Positions 1 to 8,414 are shown, counted from the stretch's first letter. The stretch: DNA of 11,662 bases from Glomus cerebriforme (GCA_003550305.1 QKYT01000028.1:128328-139989); one strand, 5' to 3'. Numbers and translations are program-made. Notes: a model not told the origin generated them from the sequence alone.

Positions 1-54
1 TAAAATTAATCCTTATATAATAACTATTTATATTATATTAAAAAAATATTAAGT

Positions 55-227
55 GGTGTTGATATATGGGTGTTGCNCAACAGTGTATAATGTNTTTAAC
101 AACTGTTGGTATAGAAAAANNCGTATATTAACTGCATGTGTTGATAAACTCCAGTATACAGGTGTTTTACAACATGTTGATCAACTGGTAGTGTTGATCA
201 ACGTGTTTTTTGGTGTATATCAACACC
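55..227. mobile_element. Small MITE-like element with GTTG/CAAC motif array
   Basis: The ends form a perfect 12-bp inverted repeat: GGTGTTGATATA at 55-66 and its reverse complement at 216-227. Between them GTTG occurs six times (58, 72, 105, 140, 176, 193) and CAAC six times (78, 100, 170, 182, 199, 221), where about one chance copy in total is expected at this base composition. Several form perfect palindromes, such as GTTGATCAAC at 176-185 and 193-202 and CAACATGTTG at 170-179. GTTG spacing of 33-36 bp between 72 and 176 suggests decayed tandem units. Ambiguous bases lie at 77, 94, 120 and 121. No transposase is encoded and no target-site duplication is evident, so this is a non-autonomous element or satellite-like repeat. 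The right end supplies the stop codon of the gene relic next to it. Confidence 0.55.
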
Positions 228-1319
228 TCCAAAACTTCCTGATGACATCATTCTTCAAAATTTCTATTTTGGCAGTCAGTATTAGCATAACTTCTATAGT
301 ATCAATCATCTTATCCCAAATATTACTAAAAAGTCTATGTGAGTTTGTTGATGATGATTTGATAGTATCAATTACATTATAATAAAGCAAACTGTAAAAA
401 AACTTACTCTTGCTTATGTATTTCTGGTGAAAATTTATGCCAATTTCTGTACATATATGTTTTTACACTAAGGATATTATTATCACTTTTATTTTCATAT
501 ACAGTCTCTTGAAGGAAGACATCATCTTCATTTCCATCAAACTTAATATAAATGAAGAATAATTAGCAAGATTTATACATTAAATTTGCTATACGTACAG
601 TTACTTACTTGTTCTACAAGTACTTCTGACTCCCTCTATACAATATTCACAGGAAAATTATCACTAGCCTGAGCTTGTGAAGTGTCTTGTTCATTGCCCT
701 AAAAATTGATTTATAAAGAATTAGTTCTATCAAATTTTACAACTATAGCAGAAAAGCGCATCTATACCTTTTCCTGATCTCTCTTTGAACTCAAAAACTC
801 TTGCCCAATTGATCCCCTTTGTTGCTAGATCCAAAAGGATATGGAAGCACCTGATGAAGCTCCATATGAAAAAATTTGATGTGGAGGAGTATGCGATGGC
901 TGGTCTTGAAGATCTCAAGCAGGAAAATAATCACTTATTTTTTTTGTTCGTTTTGTCTCTTTATCTTCTTCCTAAAGTAATTAAGATACAAAATAATTAG
1001 TTCTGCCAATTCTAACTTTTAGCTAAAAAATGCAAGTATATATACATTTTCATGATCCTCTTTCTGTCTTCTTTTTACATTAAGAGTTCTATTATTAATT
1101 CCAATCACAGAACTATCTGTAACTTAGTGAAAGTAAACTGAAGGTTCACTGACTAACTTACACATCCTCTTCTATTGTCTTGCAACTTGAAAATTAGAGT
1201 CAGAACTGTTCTACTTTTTTACACCTTTTTTCCTGTTCAGAGTTCATAATGTGCTTGAGGCTTTTCAAATATAAATCTAACTTCAATTGTAATTGAGATG
1301 CAAAAGTTGCAAAAATCAT
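220..1319 (-). pseudogene. Decayed seven-exon gene of unknown function
   Basis: I do not recognise the product. Read on the minus strand, exons are 1225-1319, 1162-1185, 1046-1112, 768-971, 609-698, 408-541 and 220-325. Introns are 1186-1224, 1113-1161, 972-1045, 699-767, 542-608 and 326-407. All introns are GT-AG; three donors read GTAAGT and several have a CTAAT branch-like site. Phases agree through all seven exons (720 nt in total). The reading has three in-frame stops: TGA at 915-917, TAG at 825-827 and TAG at 636-638. The encoded sequence is polar: a basic stretch with EEDKETKRTKKISDYFP in exon 4, then Q/S-rich and acidic parts, and a helical end containing NIWDKMIDTIEVML. The final stop lies inside the inverted end of the 55-227 element, so the original 3' end may be lost. 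The first ATG (1319) is a guess; an earlier exon is possible. Introns 1 and 2 are short (39 and 49 bp) and less certain. Confidence 0.55.
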
Positions 1320-1332
1320 TAAAATTGAGGAG

Positions 1333-1356
1333 ATTGCAACTTAATTAAGTTGCAAT
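1333..1356. promoter_or_regulatory. 24-bp perfect palindrome with TTGCAA ends
   Basis: Every base from 1333 to 1356 pairs with its mirror position; the centre is TTAATTAA and the arms read ATTGCAAC and GTTGCAAT. It lies 14 bp upstream of the first ATG of the minus-strand gene relic. Further TTGCAA copies are at 1307-1312 and 1360-1365, and TTGCAACTT is at 1180-1188. A dimeric DNA-binding protein site or a cruciform is possible, but no factor can be named. Confidence 0.45.
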
Positions 1357-1907
1357 AATTGCAAGTTTGCCTATAGGGTTTGTAATGTTGTTTAAACTAA
1401 TATTAAAAAGCATGTGATATTTTTATTATTTCTAAAAAAAAATACATTTTGATATTTTATTTTAAAAGATTTGATTTATCTAATGTTTTCTAATGGAATA
1501 AGTTCTTTATTACTTTCATTTAAAAAGCCTATAATGCTCCATTCATTATGGCTTTGATTAAAATATTTGTATATTTTAGTGTTAGATATTTAGCAAGATT
1601 TTGAAATAATTTTTTTGATGTGATAAGTAAAAAATATAAGTTAAACCATCAGGTTTTAAATTGAATCATCATTACTCAAGTCACATGCCTAATTTCTGTA
1701 AAAGAAAATATAATTAATGATCACATGATAGTTATTATTAGAAGTGATTTATGCACAAAATTTTTTTATTATGCTGAAATACATAGAAAGTTTGAATAAA
1801 AATCAAGATAGTCAAAAACAATAAAAAGAATCAAATTATTAAAAAGTTTACTAATGATAAAAAAAAATACAAAAATACAAAAATAAAAGCAAATTAGCAA
1901 GAAAACT
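1357..1907. other. AT-rich stretch without recognisable gene
   Basis: Homopolymer-rich intergenic sequence between the minus-strand relic and the plus-strand acidic relic. I see no convincing exon, RNA gene or repeat. The frame of the following gene is open only from 1887, after a TAA at 1884-1886. Confidence 0.6.
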
Positions 1908-2451
1908 ATGAAACAAAATGAACAAAATGTACTGATTGTTATATCTTCTGATAATGATGAAAAAGATGACAAATTTGAAGATAGTGATGATGATAAGAAT
2001 GATGATGGTGATAATAATGATAATGAAGATTATTATAATGATGATGACAATAATGATGATGAATATCCTAAAAAATTATCATCAAGAAAGGCTAAAAAAT
2101 CATTGAGGCAAATCAAGAAAAAAATAAAAATGCCTATAGTAAAAAATCAAAAATAATGATCATTATAAACAATAAAAAATTCAGAAGATTCAGGAGAAAA
2201 AAAAATGATCAGTTTCTTCACAAGATTCTAATAATTCTAATGATAATACACTGGCTATTCCCAGAAAAGTCAAGTATCTTCATGCAGTAGATTTGGATAA
2301 AGATTTATGTAATACCTTATGGGTAAGTATTTTTGCTTTGTTTTTATTATCAGTTTACAAAATTACTACTAACTAGAAATAGCAGATTGTGAAAGACTTT
2401 GACTCTCATATCAGATATTATTATTGTTATTTCAAAATCAAATGCAAATAA
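1908..2451 (+). pseudogene. Relic of a small spliced gene for an acidic, disordered protein
   Basis: The first reading frame opens at ATG 1908 and encodes a strongly acidic Asp/Asn tract (about residues 15-52), followed by a basic stretch beginning KKLSSRKAKKSLRQ. Without splicing it stops at 2154. A spliced model keeps phase throughout: exons 1908-2138, 2185-2322 and 2386-2451, about 145 codons. Exon 2 includes AIPRKVKYLHAVDLDKDL and ends at a GTAAGT donor. The second intron (2323-2385) has a perfect TACTAAC branch site at 2367-2373 and a CAG acceptor. Exon 3 starts IVKDFDSHIR. One in-frame TGA remains at 2206-2208, next to an A9 run, so the gene is either broken or the first intron is placed wrongly. 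The second intron is the best supported part. Alternating acidic and basic tracts suggest a disordered, perhaps nuclear, protein; the function is unknown. Confidence 0.45.
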
Positions 2452-2602
2452 TTTCTATAGTATTTCTATAATAATTTTTGTTTTATAAAAATTAAAATTA
2501 AAAAAATATATTTTTTGTATTTACTGCATGTATATGTAATTACTACATAATTATATAAAGAATATTACTCTAAAAAGTTAATGATAATTAGATATAAAAA
2601 TT
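2452..2602. other. AT-rich spacer
   Basis: Short AT-rich stretch between the acidic gene relic and the hairpin array; nothing recognisable in it. Confidence 0.5.
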
Positions 2603-2975
2603 GTGCATTATATAATTCGCACATTTTTCAATAAAAATGATATAAAATAATATAATTTCATACTTTTTTCTATGAATATGATATGAAAAAAGTGCAGTAT
2701 AATATTTGTTACACTTTTTCCTATAAAAAAAGTGCAACAAATAATTTTGCACTTTTTTCTATGTAAATGATATGAAAAAGTATGATAAATGTAATTTTAC
2801 ACTTTTTTCTATGAAAATAATATGAAAAAAAATGCAATGAATATAATTCTGCACTTTTTTCTATAAAAATAAAATAAAAAAGTGCGTTAAATATTGTTCT
2901 GCACTTTTCTTATGAGAATGATATAAAAAAAGTATAGTCACATTTTTTCCTATGTAAATGATACAAAAAAGTGTG
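2603..2975. repeat. Tandem array of eight hairpin-forming units
   Basis: The unit has a left arm like GCACTTTTTTCTAT, a spacer like GTAAATGATAT and a right arm like GAAAAAAGTGC, so each copy is an imperfect inverted repeat. Left arms start near 2619, 2660, 2710, 2749, 2799, 2851, 2901 and 2938. Spacing is mostly about 50 bp, with three short units of 37-41 bp. An extra right-arm end (GTGCA) lies at 2603-2607. Arms have drifted between copies, with forms such as TACACTTTTT and CATACTTTTT, so the array is not recent. A transcript from either strand could form a chain of stem-loops, or a larger fold pairing arms of different copies. No coding potential is seen. Confidence 0.75.
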
Positions 2976-3880
2976 AATATGAAAACAATAATTTTTTAAT
3001 ATGGTACAATATAATTGATCACCATTGTTCATTCAAATTTTTTTCTTTTCTTTGAAAATCACAATAAAATTAATCATCACTACAAAATGTTTTTTTTTGA
3101 TGAGCAAATTTAACATATGATAAAAGTAGTGCAAGAAGATATAACCCCCAAAGAAATGTCCATTTTTCTTTCAACACTTTCAGCGTGTTTATAAAAATAT
3201 TTTAGAAGTAAATTTTAAGAAGAAGCTCATAGAAGAAAAAGGATAAAATTTTTGTTTCTTCTCGTTCTTCTACTTTTCAACATCGTTCAAATCGTAAAAT
3301 CTTAAAAAAAAATTTTCTAAAGATATATTTAAAAAAAAATAAGAATATAAGAATGAGTCAAAATTAATGATGATACACAAATAAATCAAGCATGATAAAT
3401 CATATCACGAATTTCTTGGCAAATTGATAGATTATGCATGATCAAAATTTCAGTGGTTTGATCAATAGTAACAATAGTAACACAATTGATAATTAAATAA
3501 TTTATTATCTTGAGAGGACTGCGAAAAAAAGTTTATAATAATTGTTTTATGCAAGCTAAATAATGAAATAAGCAAAAAATATGATTCTATTAAAGGGTTA
3601 CTTTATGTAGTACTGTGTAATTAATATTTTGAAAATTACATGAATGTAAATTAAAAACACGATTATTATGATGATAATCATCATTTGAAAGATTGTTTTT
3701 AAGATGTTCCTTGACATTTTTCTATAAAATAAATTTTCAATTAAATCACAGCACTGAAATAATTTATTTTTAAATGGTTAACGATTAGAATTTTATTTTT
3801 ATATATACAGTATAAATTTTTTGTCTTAAAAAAAACAAATTTTATACAAAAGTCTATATTAAGTTACAAGAAAATCTAAA
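2976..3880. other. AT-rich stretch with scattered protein-like fragments
   Basis: No intact gene. Short open stretches on the plus strand read like protein, for example KHDKSYHEFLGKLIDYA at about 3386-3442 and FIIIVLCKLNNEISKKYDSI near 3540-3590, each bounded by stops. Long A runs near 3305 and 3330 shift the frame. They may be remains of one or more old coding regions, but this is weak evidence. A 17-bp palindromic stretch is present near 3667-3685. Confidence 0.3.
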
Positions 3881-4490
3881 TAATATTCAGTGCACAACTG
3901 ACACAAGTACATAATTTGATTTTTTTCTCACACTTGGACAAATATGGTATGGTCGACTGTCTTATTTCATCATATAAGCCATTACACGTCATGCAACATG
4001 AATTATAGTTTAATATTAATATTTTGTAAATAATGATTGCAACATTTTATCATAACTTGGTTCTGAGTCGGATGACTTAAAGATGTGATATAAATGCATT
4101 TCTTTCAAGGAAAATAATAATAATAAAACAATCAGCTTGATACATTTAGAAAACATTCATATGATTGATCCCGCATGGAGTAAGATAAATTTAAATAACA
4201 ATGATCCTGCCTTTGTGTAGTTTCTAAATTTAATAAATCAACTTAAATAATGTATCTAGATATATAGAAATACTAAGCAATGAAGGAAGAAAATCGGTGA
4301 ATAATGATGAAATAGCATTTGTGAGGAGGCTTTTATTGTTAGTTAAATACTCTCATATCTACAAAATTAATAAATTTACTATGTTAAAGAGACAATTTAC
4401 TTTTTTTCTCAACTAAGAATTCATTAGAAATAAATTATAATATTGGACTATTAAGAAAAATCAATAAATTCTCACGTACTTCCAAGGTTT
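3881..4490 (+). pseudogene. Heavily decayed protein-coding remnant, unknown family
   Basis: Three consecutive open stretches in different frames read like real protein rather than AT-rich noise. About 3881-4005 contains FFSHLDKYGMVDCLISSY. The stretch 4089-4220 contains HMIDPAWSKINLNNNDPAFV and ends in TAG. The stretch 4237-4413 (59 codons, stop at 4414-4416) contains NNDEIAFVRRLLLLVKYSHI. A fourth piece in the frame of the second, NYNIGLLRKINKFSRTS, lies around 4436-4487, after a T7 run that could account for a frame change. No start or clear splice sites link the pieces. I do not recognise the family. It could be a dead host gene or a transposon-derived gene. Confidence 0.35.
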
Positions 4491-5324
4491 AAATAATTTG
4501 CAATAATTTTTTTTTATAATTAACATTATATTTCTGGCAAACACATAATTGAATTCCTACATTTTTGAATGGAATCAGAAATCTTCTATTATAAAAACAA
4601 TATTTCAAATAAACCCGTTTCAAAGATATATTAATTATAATTTGAAGTTAAATTATTATCAAGTTCATTGAAAATAAATTGTTTTTTTTAAAGAAAATAG
4701 GAAACAAGGCAAGAACATGTACTGTATAAAAGAAAAGATATCTCTATCAATTTTAGCGATCTAATTTCGATGTTAAGACAATAAAAGGAAGGTGACATGA
4801 TATTATTTATTATGTACTGTGTATATAAATATTGTATCAATGAAAATCTTATAAAGCATTTAATTAGACATTTTATTTTTTTACTTACAAAATTTTATCT
4901 TTAATTATTGTTTAAATATTGGATTATCTTGGAGTCCATATCTACTATCTGTATATTTAGCTAAAATATTTTATGAATTTTTACAAATGTAAAAATATTA
5001 ATGGATCACTATTAAGTTATTCATTTTCATTAAACAATTGAGGATAATGGTTCAAATTTATTAATAAATATTATAAATAAAATAATAAATAAGATATACA
5101 AAGCGAAAAAATATAATAATTTCAAAAATATAATTTAAACCCTTTTTTTGTATCAATTCAAAATCATCAAAAGTACATTCACTCAAAATATCATGATCAT
5201 ATTTTCTACTAACTAAAATGAGAATTGATTTTCTTTTCATTTCTTTCTGCTGGTCTTCGGTAAATTGCTACGCCAGGAGCCTAGGATACCGTATTTTTTT
5301 CCTTAAGATCAAAAATTTTTTTCT
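4491..5324. other. AT-rich intergenic stretch with one GC-richer patch
   Basis: Mostly AT-rich sequence without exons that I can support. The patch at about 5249-5292 (around GGTCTTCGGTAAATTGC and GCCAGGAGCCTAGG) is clearly richer in G and C than its surroundings. It resembles neither a tRNA cloverleaf nor an rRNA segment by eye and may be the end of a dispersed repeat. Confidence 0.4.
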
Positions 5325-5575
5325 TCAAAAATGGAAAATAGCTTCCTATTTTATTTTTGCATTTAGAAGATCAATTAAAAATGGAAAGTGATTTCTTGTT
5401 TAATTTTTAAAAGTTTATTCGGTTTTTACAAAAACAAATAAATAAATAAATAAATCAAAAATGAAAGAGTGTTTCCTCTTTTTTTTTTTGATTTTTTATA
5501 TAATTTTTCGTTACAAAAAGAGAAAATCAAAAGTAGAAGGTGATTTCTTTTTTTAATAAAAAAATTTTCAAAAAA
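5325..5575. repeat. Degenerate four-copy hairpin repeat
   Basis: Four related units begin near 5325, 5371, 5455 and 5527. Each has an A-rich half like TCAAAAATGGAAAG, then GTGATTTC or similar, then a T-rich half like TTTTTAATTTTT, so each can fold back on itself. The unit sequence differs from the 2603-2975 array but follows the same design. A microsatellite (AAAT)5 at 5436-5455 lies between copies 2 and 3. Confidence 0.45.
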
Positions 5576-5715
5576 GGTTAAACCTATCAGCTATTATATT
5601 TTTGTGTAAAAAAAATCTCTTGCTATAATTTTATAATTACATCTTTCATGGCTTAAAAATTGGCACAGTAATCAAAGAAATTAATCATAGCCCTTTATAC
5701 AATATTTGTTGAATT

Positions 5716-6097
5716 TTGCTAAATGTCACCAGCAGTGATTGTCACCGCACATGAAATTCTTTTACTTTATTTGAATTTCGACTAATATATTAACCTAATC
5801 ATATTATAAACACTATTAATATATGTAAATTTGTGAATAGTTAAAGTTTTTCTAAGGTTAGTTTTTGAGGAAAATATGAAAATTTGAATTTTACTTACTT
5901 TAAGTAAAAACTTTTAATTAAATATTTTCAAAATTTGATGCGATTGATATCAAACATATTTAACACACAGCACCTATGATTTAAATTTTTAAATTATAAT
6001 TTTTTTTTTTTTATCTTAACTCTGGCCGAAATTATCATGTTTGGCCAGAATTTGACAATCACCGGTAGTGGCAATCCCCGCCGGTGAGATTTAGCAA
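5716..6097. mobile_element. MITE-like element, 382 bp, 30-bp terminal inverted repeats
   Basis: The left end 5716-5745 (starting TTGCTAAATGTCACC) matches the reverse complement of the right end 6068-6097 at 25 of 30 positions by eye. The interior is non-coding, AT-rich and contains a poly(T) run before 6013. No transposase is present, and no clear target-site duplication is seen. The interior segment 6013-6052 and an upstream piece 5862-5887 are repeated in inverted orientation at 8713-8752 and 8818-8843. The right part also contains a TCACCGG / CCGGTGA stem around 6059-6087. Confidence 0.55.
6013..6052 (+). repeat. Left copy of 40-bp GGCC repeat (inverted pair)
   Basis: This 40-bp segment starts ATCTTAACTCTGGCC and ends TTTGGCCAGAATT. 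It matches the reverse complement of 8713-8752 at 36 of 40 positions. It is itself an imperfect hairpin, with AACTCTGGCC and GGCCAGAATT as arms. A second block of homology, 26 bp with two mismatches, links 5862-5887 with 8818-8843, so the shared sequence covers about 150-190 bp in each copy, with gaps. Confidence 0.65.
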
Positions 6098-6807
6098 TAC
6101 CCATATTTGTTTATTGCACAATTATGGAAATTTTAAATGAAAGCCAGAGAAGAAAAATCAAATCAAAGCTTATTCTGGCTTAGTTCGAAATACAGTATTG
6201 TGTCACAAAAACTCGATATAACTTTGTAAGTATTCTTAATTTTAAAAATAAACTGAGAAATTTACGTAATCCTTCTATTTTTAATTATGATATTGTCATA
6301 AACCGAGTTTTATTTAATTATCATACCAAAAAAATACCAAAATCTCGGAATGTAATTAAATTTTTGATCGGGATACATTATCACCACAAAAAAAAAATTG
6401 GTTGTAAAATATGTTTTATAAGTGAGGTCGATAAGAATATAACTTATTAATTTTCTTTTATTTAGTTTGAAGTTTTTCACAAATTAAAAGCGTGAGTAAT
6501 ATTTAGTTAGGATAGAATGTATTTTTCTTCAATTTTCATAATTGTTAATTGGATGTGTTACACACAGTAGTATCAGGTGCCGATGATCCAAATTTTGTAA
6601 ATGATAGAACTAAATGGGCAAATGAATTTTAAATGAATTCTATATTTGTATTTAAAATGATAAAGATATTACTGCAATATCGATACAGTGATATTATTAT
6701 GAGTACTAATATAGAACTTCATTTATATTGGTCATGTTATTTACGAATAAAACTTTCATTTACAAAATTTAAATATATTACGCTTAACGCTCATTTTTAT
6801 TTTAATA
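6098..6807. other. AT-rich intergenic stretch upstream of the first BTB gene
   Basis: No intact gene. The short open stretch 6552-6632 reads DPNFVNDRTKWANEF at its end and may be a small exon remnant, but it has no supported splice sites. An open frame at 6633-6836 has the low-complexity, I/F/Y-rich composition expected of AT-rich noise and is not called. Confidence 0.4.
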
Positions 6808-6821
6808 TTTTTTTTTTTTTT
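6808..6821. promoter_or_regulatory. Poly(T) tract upstream of first BTB gene
   Basis: A run of 14 T ends 42 nt before the ATG at 6864. The second paralogue has a T11A12 tract in almost the same place. Poly(dA:dT) tracts disfavour nucleosomes and often mark fungal promoters. No clear TATA box is visible. The promoter role is inferred. Confidence 0.35.
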
Positions 6822-6863
6822 ACGTTCATCATCTAAAGAAACAAATTTTAATTAAATTTAAAT

Positions 6864-8367
6864 ATGTCACGTAGATTTAGTATAAAAGTATTCGGAAATA
6901 AAACTAAAGAAACAAAAGAAACAAAAGAAGTTAAAGAAACAAAAGTTGATTACGATGTGATCATTTACGTTGGAGAAAGGCCAGATTTTAAAGAGTTCCA
7001 TTCGCATTCTAAAATATTGCGTAATAAATCAAATTATTTTAAAAAAGTACTTTCTAATAAAGATATTGAAAAAAAAGATGGAAAATACGTAATTAAGAAC
7101 CCAAATATCACTCCTCAAATTTTCGACGTTATTCTCAAGTACTGTATAGAAATATTTTATTATATTTTTATTTGAATCTTCTTTATAAATAATTTTTATC
7201 ATACTTATTTATTTTTTTAATTTAAATAGATATATTTCTACTGGACAGGTTAACATAACTAATAAGTCTGAAACTGATATTTTAAACATTATAATCGCTT
7301 CCGATGATTTAAAATTGAAGCGGCTAGTTAAGCTTGCCGAAAATTCCCTTATTGAACGTCAAAACTTCTTACAGAATGATCCAGTTGGTACTCTTCAAAT
7401 GGTTTATGATCAAAAATCCCTTCATAATATACAAGAATTTTGTTTGAGAACGATCTGTTTGGAACCTAATATTTTATTTAAATCTGATATGTTTATTAAT
7501 TTACCCGCTCCCATTTTGGAAATCATCTTAAAACGTGATGATTTGAACTTGAACGAAATTGAAATTTGGGAAAATTTAATTAAATGGGGATTAGCACAAG
7601 AAAAATCTCTTAATGATGATGTTTCTAAATGGAATCAAGAAAATTTTACTATTTTTGAAAGAATCCTTCATAAATTTATACCATTTATTAGATTTTATGA
7701 AATTTCTTCTGAAGATTATTTCAATAAAGTAAGACTCTACGAAGAAGTTTTACCTAAAGAACTGCGAGGAGAAATTTTAAAAATTCATATGATTCCTGGA
7801 TATACACCAACGCTCAACCCTTTACAGAGATGTTCCGTTAATTCTGTTTTAATTGATCGAAGTCATATTGCAATCTTTGCAAATTGGATTGATAGAAATG
7901 AGGACGAAGACAAAAAGTATGCTGGTGTTATACCTTATAAATTTAATCTTTTATATAGAGCTAGCAGAGATGGTAATACAACTGCAGCATTTCATGCTAA
8001 ATGTGATAATAATGGAGCTACTGTAGTCGTAGCGAAAATTAAAAACTCAGAACAAATAGTTGGAGGTTATAATCCATTTTGTTGGGATTCAAGTAACAAG
8101 GATAAAGCTACAATAGATAGTTTTATATTTTCATTTACAAATAGGAATTCTCTCCAAAGTGCAAAAGTAGCTTACAGTTATGGTAATCAATATTCTATAC
8201 AATGTTATTCACGTTATGGACCAATATTTGGTGGTGGTAGTGATTTATTTTGTAATTATGATAATATTTGGGGTAGTCATGATTATATAAATTCTTATCC
8301 CACGCTTAATTTACCATATAGTTTTAATGTAAGTGATTATGAAGTATTTCAAGTTATTAAAAAATAA
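6864..8367 (+). CDS. BTB-BACK-TLDc domain protein, copy 1 (470 aa, one intron)
   Basis: Two exons, 6864-7138 and 7230-8367, join in phase to give 470 codons plus TAA. The BTB/POZ domain spans about residues 29-125 and shows the family signature (YDVIIYVG, EFHSHSKIL, SNYFKKVL). The BACK-like region at about 130-245 contains LKRDDLNLNEIEIWENLIKW. The TLDc domain at about 296-468 contains LLYRASRDGNT, FHAKCDNNG and IVGGYNPFCW, and ends DYEVFQV. BTB domains dimerise and in BTB-BACK proteins often recruit cullin-3. TLDc domains occur in Oxr1/NCOA7-type V-ATPase regulators. Which of these roles applies here is not visible. No signal peptide or membrane segment is seen, so it is probably cytosolic. 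Unlike copy 2, the N-terminus (residues 14-27) is a Lys-Glu-Thr repeat. ATG 6864 is chosen because the BTB fold follows directly. The gene lies between inverted repeat copies. Confidence 0.9.
6906..6944 (+). repeat. 9-bp coding minisatellite (Lys-Glu-Thr)
   Basis: Four in-frame units of AAAGAAACA, the third with GTT in place of ACA, followed by a partial unit. They encode KETKETKEVKETK at residues 15-27 of BTB copy 1. The repeat is absent from copy 2, whose N-terminus is SGLPEALGQLLKMEKDYNV. It forms a charged, flexible extension and could change length by slippage. Confidence 0.75.
7139..7229 (+). other. Intron of BTB gene copy 1 (91 bp)
   Basis: Donor GTACTGTATAG and acceptor AAATAG. Splicing joins AA|A into a lysine codon and restores ILKYISTGQVN, matching ILKYLYTDQVN of the paralogue. 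Retention would end the protein after 103 residues, inside the BTB domain. The phase and position are the same as in copy 2. Confidence 0.85.
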
Positions 8368-8408
8368 TCAAATTTTATGTATTTATTATTCAATAGAATT
8401 TTGTATAA

Positions 8409-8414
8409 AATAAA
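8409..8414 (+). terminator. Probable polyadenylation signal, BTB copy 1
   Basis: AATAAA 42 nt after the TAA stop, the same distance as in the paralogue. Cleavage would be expected some 10-30 nt further on. Confidence 0.5.

Noticed and set aside
53..382. Plus-strand open frame of 109 codons with ambiguous bases
   Set aside because: It crosses the GTTG/CAAC element and lies antisense to the spliced exons of the minus-strand relic, which explain the sequence better.
391..406. A 16-nt intron (GTAAGT to ACAG) near the sixth exon of the minus-strand relic
   Set aside because: Too short to splice; the 82-bp intron 326-407 keeps phase and was used instead.
636..917. Stops in the minus-strand relic explained by C-to-T mutation (RIP-like)
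   Set aside because: Every stop codon is one C-to-T change from a Gln or Arg codon, so this is trivially true and no evidence for a directed process.
730..1000. Overlapping open frames on both strands (730-918 minus, 785-1000 plus)
   Set aside because: Both are other-frame shadows of exon 4 of the minus-strand relic; neither joins in phase to the neighbouring exons.
1769..1972. Minus-strand open frame rich in Phe and Ile
   Set aside because: Its composition mirrors the Asp/Asn-coding strand opposite it and AT-rich sequence; no splice or start support.
6633..6836. Plus-strand open frame of 67 codons before the first BTB gene
   Set aside because: Low-complexity I/F/Y-rich reading that ends in a poly(T) run; probably chance.
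7315..7317. Independent gene starting at 7315
   Set aside because: The codon there is TTG, and the sequence is the in-phase continuation of exon 1 after the 7139-7229 intron.
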